A DNA stretch of 64,000 nt from Celerinatantimonas sp046054165 (GTDB lineage: Bacteria > Pseudomonadota > Gammaproteobacteria > Enterobacterales > Celerinatantimonadaceae): the NCBI RefSeq assembly GCF_046054165.1, contig NZ_JBFNXK010000006.1, positions 1 to 64,000 on the forward strand, in the 5' to 3' direction. The notes under the pieces are model-generated. The model was not told the DNA's origin and did no database searches. It was given only the letters and a program-made list of their open reading frames with translations. Every line of letters begins with the position of its first letter. The first letter of the stretch is position 1. Below are positions 46,110 through 54,489 of this stretch, piece after piece. Position numbers and translations under genes: made by a program.

Positions 46110-47039
46110 TTAATACTGGACTATATCTTTGTAACGCAGAAATGAATCCAATAAGCCTCGGTCCAGAGCTGACAACTTGCGGTCACATCGGTAGGCAATA
46201 AAGTAATCTAAATATAATTGTTCAATCGGCAATGGATAGATATTGTATTTGCAAGGGCATGGCTCAACGATCAAACTTTTAGGCACAAAAGTAAGGCCAA
46301 CATCAGCCATCGAAAGGCGTTTTACGGTTGAAATTTCACTGCTTTCAATCACGATAGTGGGCTTAATTTTATAAATGCCCAACAAATGATCCACCTGCGA
46401 TCGAATAGCCGACCCTCTGGTGGTTAACACCAGTTTTTGCCGCAATAAATCTTCGATGGCCAAACGGCCGGGAGCAATGGTGGCGGTATTATCTCGATAA
46501 AGCTCGCAAGATTTGGGGATGATCGCAAGATACCCATGCCTTCCCCAAGAAACAGTCAGAAGATTAGGCGCAATATGGCTTGAATTCTGGCCTATAAAAA
46601 AGTCCACTTCCCCTTTTAAAAGCCGCTTCTCATTATTCTCCGGTATATCTTCCACTAACTCTATTTGACATTCCGGATAGAGACGCAAAAAATTAGGCAA
46701 AAACAATGGGATAAGATAAGTACCGATACTGGATAAAACGCCGATTTTTAATGTCTTCTTGCCCATGTCGGTAATCGCGGTAATTTGCCGACGCATATTG
46801 GCGTGAACCGTCTCCAAAGAGCCAAGATAATCATAATAAATTTTGCCCTGTTCCGTTAACCGGTAAGGCAGTTCACTACGATTAATGATCTGACAGTGCA
46901 GCTCTTTTTCAATACGTTTGATCACTTGGGTCAGATAAGGTTGAGAAATATAGAGAGACTCAGCCGCCTTACTGTAATTGCTAAATTTGAGCAACGCATC
47001 AATAAAATAGAGGGTATTTTGAGTGTGATATTTTGACAT
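46110..47039 (-). CDS. LysR-family transcriptional regulator
   Basis: 309 residues: winged HTH at about 8-65 (NYSKAAESLYISQPYLTQVIKRIEKEL, in part) and a periplasmic-binding-like effector domain (about 92-300). Divergent from the crdA-crdB operon and upstream of apbE, so it is the probable inducer-responsive activator of both; an aromatic acid is the likely ligand by analogy. Stop to apbE start is 19 bp. Confidence 0.93.
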   Translation of the reverse strand: MSKYHTQNTLYFIDALLKFSNYSKAAESLYISQPYLTQVIKRIEKELHCQIINRSELPYRLTEQGKIYYDYLGSLETVHANMRRQITAITDMGKKTLKIGVLSSIGTYLIPLFLPNFLRLYPECQIELVEDIPENNEKRLLKGEVDFFIGQNSSHIAPNLLTVSWGRHGYLAIIPKSCELYRDNTATIAPGRLAIEDLLRQKLVLTTRGSAIRSQVDHLLGIYKIKPTIVIESSEISTVKRLSMADVGLTFVPKSLIVEPCPCKYNIYPLPIEQLYLDYFIAYRCDRKLSALDRGLLDSFLRYKDIVQY

Positions 47040-47104
47040 TTTCCGACCTGCCTTCCCCTTTATCTCTACATCATAACAAATTACTTATAAGGTGCGAATA
47101 ACTA

Positions 47105-47117
47105 GCTATTAGATAGC
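47105..47117. promoter_or_regulatory. Candidate LysR box between lysR and crdA
   Basis: GCTAT-TAG-ATAGC, a perfect 5-3-5 palindrome in the 145-bp divergent region, about 68-80 bp before crdA and 66 bp before lysR. This is where LysR recognition sites normally sit. Confidence 0.45.
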
Positions 47118-47184
47118 CTTTTCGGACTGTGTTAAAACAATATCCAGATACCCATTATGGTTTTACAGCATAGGATCCTCCGAT

Positions 47185-47793
47185 ATGAACTACTTAGCTA
47201 TTGTTGGCACCAATTCAGACGTGTCAACAAACCGCATGTTATTGCAATTCATGAAAGAGCATTTTAAAGACGAAGCCCAAATCGAGCTCTATGAAATCAA
47301 ACAACTACCGGCTTTTTACGAAGTAGAAGAGAGCCAGGTGCCTGAAGCCGTCGACGCTCTTTCGACAAAAATCCAGCAGGCTGACGGCGTCATTATTGCA
47401 ACGCCCGAATACGATCATGCCATTCCGGCCGTATTGAAGAGTGCATTGGAGTGGATCAGTTATACCAGTCAAGCTCTCATCGATAAGCCGGTGTTGATTG
47501 TCGGAGCTTCTCACGGTGCATTAGGTTCTTCACGGGCCCAAGCTCAACTTCGCCAAATTTTGTATTCCCCAGAATTAGCCGCACGGCTGATGCCAAGCAG
47601 TGAGTTCTTACTTGGAAAATCACAAGCCGCCTTTAATGCCAAAGGGGCTTTAATCGATGCAGATAAGCAGGCAGAACTCGATGAAATATTTAGAGAATTT
47701 GTTCTATTTACCGGCCTTATTACAAAACTCTTATCAAACAAAGCTGGCATAAAAAAAGACAAAAAATACGTTTGGCAAACACAGGAGGCATAA
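47185..47793 (+). CDS. crdA: NAD(P)H-dependent FMN reductase subunit, CrdA-like
   Basis: 202-residue flavodoxin-fold FMN reductase: VGTNSDVSTNRMLLQFM (phosphate loop), TPEYDHAIPAVLKSALEWIS and GASHGALGSSRAQAQLRQIL. It is a single NADH:flavin domain, closely similar to the N-terminal domain of the next gene product, and the two genes are 3 bp apart. In the Vibrio ruber cinnamate reductase, as I recall it, CrdA is such a single domain that pairs with the same domain of CrdB. Name by analogy. Confidence 0.85.
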   Translation: MNYLAIVGTNSDVSTNRMLLQFMKEHFKDEAQIELYEIKQLPAFYEVEESQVPEAVDALSTKIQQADGVIIATPEYDHAIPAVLKSALEWISYTSQALIDKPVLIVGASHGALGSSRAQAQLRQILYSPELAARLMPSSEFLLGKSQAAFNAKGALIDADKQAELDEIFREFVLFTGLITKLLSNKAGIKKDKKYVWQTQEA

Positions 47794-47796
47794 AAA

Positions 47797-50217
47797 ATGA
47801 AATTTACAGCACTCGTCGGAACAACGTCTCCCAAGTCCTACAACCGGACTTTACTTCAATTTATGCAAACTCATTTTCAAGCCACCGCAGAGATCGAGTT
47901 GTTAGAAATCAATGATGTCCCGATGTTTAATCAGGACCAACCCTCCAATAACGCACAGCTCTTAGAGATCCATGAAAAAATCATGGCCAGCGATGGCGTT
48001 ATTATTGCGACACCGGAATATAACCACTCGATTCCCTCTAGCCTAAAAAGTGTGCTGGAATGGCTCAGCTACGAGCTCCATCCACTCGATGGCAAACCCG
48101 TGATGATCTTGGGTGCATCTATCGATGCTCAAGGCTCATCTCGCGCACAGCTACACCTGCGACAGATCTTGGATGCCCCCGGAGTGAATGCCAATGTCAT
48201 GCCGGGCTACGAATTCTTGCTTGGGAATGCCAATCGAGCGTTTGATGAAAAAGGGCAGCTCAACAACGAAGAAACCGTCGACTTTTTAGACATCTGTTTC
48301 TTACGCTTCATGCGTTTTGCCAAAATTTCAAACCAATTAAACGAAGAAGAAGCGTTTTCATTTACACCGGGCACTTATGAAGTTCACGCACTAGGTCATG
48401 GGGGCGCGCTACCCATGAAAGTGGCCTTCAGCGAGAAGAAAATTGAACGCATCGATATCGATACCAGTCGTGAGACCGAAGGTCTAGCAGACGTCGTATT
48501 TGTCCGAATTCCAAATAAAATCATCGAAGGTCAAACACTCAATGTGGATGCCTTATCGGGTGCCTCGGAAACAAGTCACGCGGTTCTTGATGGTGTAGCG
48601 AAAGCGGTAAAATTAGCAGGGGTTAACCCTGATATCTTAAGAAAGCGGCCCAAACCTGCGAGCAGCCTAAATAAAGAGGACGAAGAGTACACTTGTGATG
48701 TTGTGGTCATCGGCGGAGGTGGTGCAGGCCTAAGCGCAGCAGCCACCGTGCTCCAACAAGGCAAGAGTGCCATCGTGCTCGAAAAATTCCCGGCTCTGGG
48801 GGGCAACACGATCCGTTCCGGTGGTCCAATTAATGCCGCAGACCCCGAATGGCAACATAGTTTCGATGAAAATCCAGGTGAAAGGCATACCCTTGAAACA
48901 CTCATGAACACGGCGGAGAGCGACATTCACGCCGAGTATTTAGAAGATTTCCGCGCTCTAAAAGACGAATTTGCCAACTACCAAGCCCAATTTGGTAAAG
49001 GGAAAGGCTATCTATTTGATTCTCCCCTGCTACACAGAATGCAAACTTACTTCGGTGGGAAACGGACCGATCTTCAAGGCAACGCCATCTATGGCCAATA
49101 CGATTTAGTCAAAATTTTAACTGACCGTGCGTTAGAAAGTGTGAAATGGTTAGAAGATATCGGCGTCGAATATGACAAAGAAAGCGTTTGTGCCCCCGTG
49201 GGTGCCCTATGGCGCCGTGGTCATAAACCCATCAAAAAATATGGGACGGCCTTCATTCTTGCATTAAGCCAATACATTGAAAAAATGCACGGCACCATCA
49301 TCACTGATAGTCCAGCCAAAGAATTTCTGATCGACAATGGTGAAATCAAAGGGATCATCGCATCCGGGGTAAACGGTCAAAAAATTACCGTTCATGCGAA
49401 AGCCGTAGTCTTGGCGAGCGGCGGCTTTGGAGCCAACACCAAGATGTTGCAACAATACAATACCTACTGGAGTAACATTGCTGACGATATCAACACCACC
49501 AACTCATCCGCAATGACGGGGGATGGTATTATCCTTGGTCAATCCGTGGGGGCGAGCTTAGTCGGGATGGGATTTTCTCAGATGATGCCGGTCGCCGACC
49601 CCATTACCGGAGAGCTGTTCAGCGGAATTGTGGTTCCACCAGAGAACTTCATCATTGTGAATACTCAGGGGAAACGATTCATCAATGAATTCGCGGGGCG
49701 TGACGTATTGACCAAAGCCGCCTTGGCCGAAGGGGGGCTCTTCTATCTGATTGCCGATGATGAAATCAAAAAACATGCGGTCAATACCAGCCAAGAAAAG
49801 CTAGATCAGCAAGTTGAAGCAGGAACGCTCTACAGAGCGGATACGCTGGAAGAGCTAGCGGTTAAAGTGGGGATGGATCCTGACGTGCTCGTGGATACTA
49901 TTAGCAAATATAACAGCTATGTTGAGGCCGGATACGATCCCGAATTCCACAAAGATACCTTTAGCTTGAAGGTGGAAAAAGCACCATTTTATGCCACACC
50001 TCGCCATCCGGCGGTTCACCATACGATGGGCGGTTTAAAAATTGATACCGCCACGCGGGTTCTGGATGAAAATAATCAACCCATCAAGAATCTCTATGCA
50101 GCCGGGGAAGTCGCAGGTGGCATCCACGCCGGGAACCGCCTTGGAGGTAACGCCTTGACGGATATCTTTACCTTTGGCCGTATTGCAGGTCAAACCGCAC
50201 TTACAGAAATGGACTAA
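47797..50217 (+). CDS. crdB: Three-domain flavin reductase, CrdB-like (FMN_red + FMN_bind + FAD_binding_2)
   Basis: 806 residues: FMN reductase domain (about 1-185); FMN_bind domain (about 195-275) with flavinylation motif DALSGASETS, acceptor probably Ser257; FAD_binding_2 domain (about 300-800) with VVVIGGGGAGLSAAA, the catalytic-Arg motif NEFAGRD (Arg635), HHTMGG and NRLGGNALTDIFTFGR. In fumarate reductases a QxHP motif contacts substrate; here it is Q595-MMP, arguing against fumarate. Lacks a signal peptide. The gene content (crdA-crdB with divergent apbE and lysR) matches NADH:cinnamate reductase. Substrate is inferred: a cinnamate-type or other alpha,beta-unsaturated acid. Confidence 0.88.
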   Translation: MKFTALVGTTSPKSYNRTLLQFMQTHFQATAEIELLEINDVPMFNQDQPSNNAQLLEIHEKIMASDGVIIATPEYNHSIPSSLKSVLEWLSYELHPLDGKPVMILGASIDAQGSSRAQLHLRQILDAPGVNANVMPGYEFLLGNANRAFDEKGQLNNEETVDFLDICFLRFMRFAKISNQLNEEEAFSFTPGTYEVHALGHGGALPMKVAFSEKKIERIDIDTSRETEGLADVVFVRIPNKIIEGQTLNVDALSGASETSHAVLDGVAKAVKLAGVNPDILRKRPKPASSLNKEDEEYTCDVVVIGGGGAGLSAAATVLQQGKSAIVLEKFPALGGNTIRSGGPINAADPEWQHSFDENPGERHTLETLMNTAESDIHAEYLEDFRALKDEFANYQAQFGKGKGYLFDSPLLHRMQTYFGGKRTDLQGNAIYGQYDLVKILTDRALESVKWLEDIGVEYDKESVCAPVGALWRRGHKPIKKYGTAFILALSQYIEKMHGTIITDSPAKEFLIDNGEIKGIIASGVNGQKITVHAKAVVLASGGFGANTKMLQQYNTYWSNIADDINTTNSSAMTGDGIILGQSVGASLVGMGFSQMMPVADPITGELFSGIVVPPENFIIVNTQGKRFINEFAGRDVLTKAALAEGGLFYLIADDEIKKHAVNTSQEKLDQQVEAGTLYRADTLEELAVKVGMDPDVLVDTISKYNSYVEAGYDPEFHKDTFSLKVEKAPFYATPRHPAVHHTMGGLKIDTATRVLDENNQPIKNLYAAGEVAGGIHAGNRLGGNALTDIFTFGRIAGQTALTEMD

Positions 50218-50263
50218 ACCATCTCGTGATGTAGAAAATGAATCATCATTAATCAAAAAGACC

Positions 50264-50309
50264 GAGGCTCCTTTGCATAAAGGAGTCTCTTGCTCAAGCT
50301 CCCTTGAGC
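50264..50309 (+). terminator. Double-hairpin terminator after crdB
   Basis: An 11-bp stem with one G-U (50264-50274 with 50279-50289), then a 7-bp stem GCTCAAG/CTTGAGC (50292-50298 with 50303-50309). It lies between the convergent crdB and tetR genes. Confidence 0.7.
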
Positions 50310-50353
50310 CATCTTTTGCGATGTTATCCATAATCTGGATATAAAAAATGAAT

Positions 50354-50917
50354 TCAAATCGAATCCTCTTCAATTGAAGATAGCTGATGACAGATCTTTT
50401 GGCATGAATTCAATACAGCTTGCGCTAACGTGTCATTACTTAATGCTCGAGCGATAGCAACGCCCCCGATTAAAAGAGCAGAAATGGCATACGATTTTTC
50501 TTGACTATCAATACGCTGACTACGCCCAATTAAATCCGCAAATCCCGTAAAAGTATGGGTATAAACATCTCTGATTGCTTTTTCTTTGGTTGCAACATCA
50601 GTGGATAAAAAAGCCAGTGGGCAGGATGCCTTATCAAGCTTTACATGTTCCATACTCAGATAATTTGTAAAAACTTGATCGAGATTTTCATCCCCATGCT
50701 GATTCATACTGTTTTTTGCAGCTTGTTGTATAGCCTCAGCATACAGTTGATTTTTAGATGAAAAATGAGAATAAAAGCCACCATGAGTTTTACCTGCATC
50801 TTTCATTACATCACCAATAGAAATCCGCTCATAGCCATAAGCCGTAAAGAGTCGAGCGGCACTTTCTAATATTTTTTTTCTGCTTTCTGCCTTTCTTTCT
50901 TTTGGCCACGACATCAT
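50354..50917 (-). CDS. TetR/AcrR-family repressor
   Basis: 187 residues with an N-terminal TetR HTH (ILESAARLFTAYGYERISIGDVMKDAGKTHGGFYSHFSSK in part, about 15-53) and a helical ligand domain containing CPLAFLSTDVA. The ribosome binding site is AAAGGAG. Divergent from a cupin gene across 87 bp that contain a palindrome; it probably controls that gene and itself. Ligand unknown. Confidence 0.92.
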   Translation of the reverse strand: MMSWPKERKAESRKKILESAARLFTAYGYERISIGDVMKDAGKTHGGFYSHFSSKNQLYAEAIQQAAKNSMNQHGDENLDQVFTNYLSMEHVKLDKASCPLAFLSTDVATKEKAIRDVYTHTFTGFADLIGRSQRIDSQEKSYAISALLIGGVAIARALSNDTLAQAVLNSCQKICHQLSSIEEDSI

Positions 50918-50936
50918 TGATCTCCTTTCAAAATAT

Positions 50937-50949
50937 TATGTTGAACATA
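50937..50949. promoter_or_regulatory. Palindrome between tetR and cupin genes
   Basis: TATGTT-G-AACATA, perfectly symmetric with AT-rich flanks, 20 bp from the tetR start. Probable TetR operator. Confidence 0.55.
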
Positions 50950-51004
50950 TTGTGAGGCAATTTAGGCTATGAGTGAACGGGATCCTCATCGATAAGGAAT
51001 AAAT

Positions 51005-51451
51005 ATGTCGTCAGAAAACTATAATATTCACCACGGAACCCACTATTCCGTATTCCAAATTCAAGATATGGCTGATTTAAGCAGCTGTACATTTACTCAT
51101 AAAAGTATTCCGGCCACCGCCTCTGGCAAATTATTTTTAAGTCAGATTTTGAATTGCACAGGCTCAATTATTTCCTTAAATCTGCTCGCGCCACATACCT
51201 CTATGCCTTTCTTTCATCGCCACGTCAATAATGAGGAGGTGTACCTATTTATAAAAGGAAATGGGCAATTTCTGATTGATGAAGAAACCATTCCAATTAA
51301 AGAAGGAACAGCATTACGAATATCACCTAATGGAGCTCGAAGCTGGCGCAACCAATCCAATGAAATTTTATATTACATTGTGATTCAAGGGCCTTTAAAT
51401 TCATTCCCTTTAGGACAAACCATCGAAGATGGTCGAATAGTCACACAATGA
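51005..51451 (+). CDS. Cupin-domain protein
   Basis: 148 residues. The cupin motif 1 FHRHVNNEEVYLFIKGNGQF (about 74-93) supplies two His and Glu metal ligands. Motif 2 is ISPNGARSWRNQSNEILYYIVIQ in part (about 115-137), with Trp where a His is common. Probably a small metal-binding enzyme or sensor. Controlled, by position, by the divergent TetR gene. Confidence 0.85.
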   Translation: MSSENYNIHHGTHYSVFQIQDMADLSSCTFTHKSIPATASGKLFLSQILNCTGSIISLNLLAPHTSMPFFHRHVNNEEVYLFIKGNGQFLIDEETIPIKEGTALRISPNGARSWRNQSNEILYYIVIQGPLNSFPLGQTIEDGRIVTQ

Positions 51452-51503
51452 AAGTGAAGTCATCAACGTGACAACGGGGAGATTTTATTGTTCTACAACA
51501 GCA

Positions 51504-52685
51504 TCAAACCACTTGCCCGGCGGCCCAGCCGCTGCTCCAGGCCCATTGAAAGTTATAACCCCCGAGCCAACCCGTCACATCCACCACTTCACCGATAAAG
51601 TAAAGCCCAGGGATGTTTTTGCATTCCATCGTTTTAGAGGAAAGCTCGTCGGTATCTACACCACCCAAAGTAACTTCTGCCGTTCGATAACCTTCGGTAC
51701 CATTGGGCTTTAGTTCCCAATGATTCAGCTGTTCGGCCAGCTGCTCGCGCCGTTTCAGCGGTAGTTGGCCAATTGCGGTATCGGCAATATCGGTCTCCAA
51801 CCAGATATCGACAAATCGTTTCGGTAACTTTTCGCTCAGCAATTTACGTAGGCTGACACGTGGACGATCCCGTGACAAAGTTTGCAACCAATCCCCCGCT
51901 TTCACGTCAGGGAGAAGATTGATCCAAACCGGCTCGCCGGCCTGCCAAAAACTAGAAATCTGTAAAATAGCCGGTCCCGATAAACCGCGATGGGTAAACA
52001 GCAAGCTTTCCCGAAACCTCATTCCTGAGAGACTGTGAACTTCACAGGCCACACTAACGCCGGAGATCTGTGCAAAACGCACTTTATCTTCGGCATGCAG
52101 TGTAAAAGGCACGAGACCGGCTCGGGTTGGATAAACATGCAGCCCGAACTGTTCCGCCAGTTGCAACCCCAGCGGAGTAGCGCCTAGTTTCGGCATCGAT
52201 AAGCCACCGGTTGCCACAACCAGTGACAGACACTGCAATTCACCCGCACTGGTCTGGATCAGAAAACCAGTATCGGTTCTTATGACTTTCAGAACTTCAG
52301 TGCGCAGTTGCAGATTGGCTCCCGACCATGAAAGTTCGGTCATCAGGATTTCTAACAGATCTTTAGCGCTCTCATCACAGAACAACTGCCCGAGTGTTTT
52401 CTCGTGATAATTCAGTCCGTGGCGTTCCACCAGCTCGATAAAATCATGGGCACTAAAGCGGCTGAGTGCCGATTTAACAAAATGGGAATTGTGGCAGATA
52501 TAAGCATCGGGTTGGGCATGAGTATTAGTAAAGTTACAACGACCACCGCCCGAAATGAGAATTTTGCGACCTGCTTGTTTGGCATTATCGAGCAGCAACA
52601 CCCGTCGGCCACGGTAGCCTGCCTGCGCCGCACACATTAATCCGGCGGCACCAGCACCGATAATCACAACATCCCATGTTTGCAT
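51504..52685 (-). CDS. NAD(P)/FAD-dependent oxidoreductase, BaiN/RdsA (HI0933/YhiN) family
   Basis: 393 residues. FAD Rossmann motif VIIGAGAAGLMCAAQAG (about 7-23), GRKILISGGGRCNFTN, LFTHRGLSGPAILQ, the C-terminal TEGYRTAEVTLGGVDTDEL, and NIPGLYFIGEVVDVTGWLGGYNFQWAW in part. Conserved across bacteria; related proteins reduce unsaturated steroid or other double bonds, but the substrate is unknown here. Convergent with the cupin gene. Confidence 0.93.
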   Translation of the reverse strand: MQTWDVVIIGAGAAGLMCAAQAGYRGRRVLLLDNAKQAGRKILISGGGRCNFTNTHAQPDAYICHNSHFVKSALSRFSAHDFIELVERHGLNYHEKTLGQLFCDESAKDLLEILMTELSWSGANLQLRTEVLKVIRTDTGFLIQTSAGELQCLSLVVATGGLSMPKLGATPLGLQLAEQFGLHVYPTRAGLVPFTLHAEDKVRFAQISGVSVACEVHSLSGMRFRESLLFTHRGLSGPAILQISSFWQAGEPVWINLLPDVKAGDWLQTLSRDRPRVSLRKLLSEKLPKRFVDIWLETDIADTAIGQLPLKRREQLAEQLNHWELKPNGTEGYRTAEVTLGGVDTDELSSKTMECKNIPGLYFIGEVVDVTGWLGGYNFQWAWSSGWAAGQVV

Positions 52686-53147
52686 TGAGCCACCTCATTT
52701 CCAAAAATCGCCCGATCATACCGATTTTTCAACAAAAAGCCTAAAAAATGCAGTGATGTCAGCCAGATTTGATGAAATTGATAGGGTTAAAACGAGAAAA
52801 GCGAGAGAAGCTAATGCTTCCCCCGCTTTCTGTCGGTCAACAAAGGTCAGATGTTATCTCTTTCCATATCACGCTATCCCTGCGCGATGATTTAACTCTA
52901 GTCCTGTCGATTCGCCGAAGCAAATTTCACGGGGGATTTTGTCGTAGAAATTAGAAGTGAATCACCCTTTTATGACTAAACGCTATCATATCCATACGAA
53001 TTGCCCCTAAAGGCTATTGAACGTTCATGCTTATATTTTATTTCAATGACCCCCATGTTGAACAAAAGGCGACCGGTGATGCCTCATGAGTTCAGCGAAC
53101 AGGGCTCGACACCGTTCAAGATGCTGTATGGAACCCGCAGGGTGATA
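52686..53147. other. Intergenic region between BaiN-like gene and tetR
   Basis: About 460 bp. No gene I can support. It contains the second copy (53009-53025) of a 17-bp sequence also found at 4931-4947. Confidence 0.45.
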
Positions 53148-53714
53148 CTAAGCTTGCCTCTCGATCCATGCTTTCAATTGCTGAGCACTTTGTTCAACCA
53201 AGGTATTTAAATGGGTCTTGCCCAGCATTCGTAACCCTTGTAAATGGGTCAACACAAACGCACTTAATGCCTCTCGTGTTTCACCTTCCCATCCCAGCAG
53301 TGCAAACTGCTCCATAATAATATGCTCTAACGTTTGCATTTGAGCCCGGCACATCTGCTGCACAATGTCATCTTCAGCCGCACATTCAAGAAGTGCACTT
53401 TGGATCAAGCAACCTTGCGGCTGTGTTTTGACCCGAGCCAAAAAGCTGTCCACTAAATTGTGAAGAGCCTGCAACGGACTATCACTGTGATCGATAATCT
53501 GTCGCCAAAGCGCCTCGGAACGTTGTTGATAGCGATCGAGAACCAAATGATACAACGCCTGCTTATCGCCAAAACTGTGATAAATACTAAATCGATTGAG
53601 TCCCAGATGTTGTTCCAGATCTCGAATCGATGTGCTTTCAAACCCCTGTTGCCAAAACAGCTGCATTGCTTCATCCAGTTTTTGTTCACGATCAAATGAA
53701 CATGGTCTTGCCAT
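53148..53714 (-). CDS. TetR/AcrR-family regulator of adjacent gst genes
   Basis: 188 residues: TetR HTH (MQLFWQQGFESTSIRDLEQHLGLNRFSIYHSFGDKQALY in part, about 17-55), and a ligand domain with GCLIQSALLECAAEDD, as in the TetR subgroup that senses electrophiles. Divergent from two glutathione transferase genes, with its likely operator overlapping their promoter. Confidence 0.92.
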   Translation of the reverse strand: MARPCSFDREQKLDEAMQLFWQQGFESTSIRDLEQHLGLNRFSIYHSFGDKQALYHLVLDRYQQRSEALWRQIIDHSDSPLQALHNLVDSFLARVKTQPQGCLIQSALLECAAEDDIVQQMCRAQMQTLEHIIMEQFALLGWEGETREALSAFVLTHLQGLRMLGKTHLNTLVEQSAQQLKAWIERQA

Positions 53715-53737
53715 TTTGCATTCCTAAAAAATCATTC

Positions 53738-53767
53738 TTGACTGATCGTTTAGATATTGTCTTTAAT
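53738..53767 (+). promoter_or_regulatory. gst promoter with TetR-type operator overlap
   Basis: TTGACT (53738-53743), 18-bp spacer, TTTAAT (53762-53767). ACTGATCGTTTAG, overlapping the -35, has the look of AcrR/NemR-type operators (ACTGATCGGT-like). Confidence 0.5.
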
Positions 53768-53803
53768 ATGTAACATATTACAAACAATATGGCACGTAAA
53801 ACG

Positions 53804-54412
53804 ATGAAGCTCTATGAAATGCCTATCACACCCAACTGCCTCCGGGTAAATTTATTTATCCGCGAAAAAGGCATTGAGATCGACAGAGAACAGCTTGATG
53901 TTCGTGCTGGAGATAATTTAACCGCAGCCTTTCAGGCTAAAAGTATCAACGGGCTAGTGCCAGTACTGGAGTTAGACTCGGGGGAATATCTCTGTGAATC
54001 GGTGGCGATCTGTCGCTATCTCGAAGCACTCCATCCAACACCTAATTTGTTCGGTATCGGTGGTGAAGAGCAAGCCCGGATCGAAATGTGGCAACGGCTA
54101 ATCGAGTTTCAGGGCATTATTCTGGTGGCCCAAGCCGTTCGAAATCTAAAAAAAGTGTATCAAGATCGAGAAAACTGCATTGAAGACTGGGGACATGAAG
54201 CATTATCACGTTTTCGGACCTTACTCCCCAAACTGAACACGCGCCTCTCGCAAAGCTCTTATTTAGCGGGCGAGCGCTTTACGATTGCCGATATTAGTGC
54301 CTTCGTCATGCTAAAAATGGCCTCCGTGTTAGATATCCACGTTGATCATCGGCTGCCGGCATTAGCGCACTGGCAAGCTCAAATAGCTCAACGCCCGGCG
54401 TTTCAGAGTTAA
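53804..54412 (+). CDS. Glutathione S-transferase family protein
   Basis: 202 residues from ATG 53804 (family N-terminus MKLYEMPITPNCLRVN); an in-frame ATG at 53789 is also possible and neither has a strong ribosome binding site. Thioredoxin-like domain (about 1-80) with NGLVPVLELDSGEYLCESVAI, the glutathione gamma-glutamyl site ES, and an all-helical C-terminal domain with FTIADISAFV. Likely detoxification of electrophiles, in a tetR-controlled unit. Confidence 0.9.
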   Translation: MKLYEMPITPNCLRVNLFIREKGIEIDREQLDVRAGDNLTAAFQAKSINGLVPVLELDSGEYLCESVAICRYLEALHPTPNLFGIGGEEQARIEMWQRLIEFQGIILVAQAVRNLKKVYQDRENCIEDWGHEALSRFRTLLPKLNTRLSQSSYLAGERFTIADISAFVMLKMASVLDIHVDHRLPALAHWQAQIAQRPAFQS

Positions 54413-54489
54413 AGAACGGCAACACATCACCATCTAGGCTCGAATGGGGTTGAAAAATCCCACATTTTAAATCTTATCGAGGAAAACAG

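Noticed and set aside
47797..50217. Annotation of crdB as fumarate or urocanate reductase
   Set aside because: The fumarate-binding QxHP motif is absent, an FMN reductase domain is fused at the N-terminus and a CrdA-like partner precedes it; the Crd type fits better.
52769..52954. 61-codon open frame after the BaiN-like gene
   Set aside because: No family likeness or ribosome binding site; I regard it as a chance frame.
53001..53210. 69-codon frame covering the 17-bp repeat, considered as a transposase remnant
   Set aside because: KAIER...LNKRRP is vaguely transposase-like but does not align with any IS family I know, and the frame overlaps the end of tetR on the other strand.
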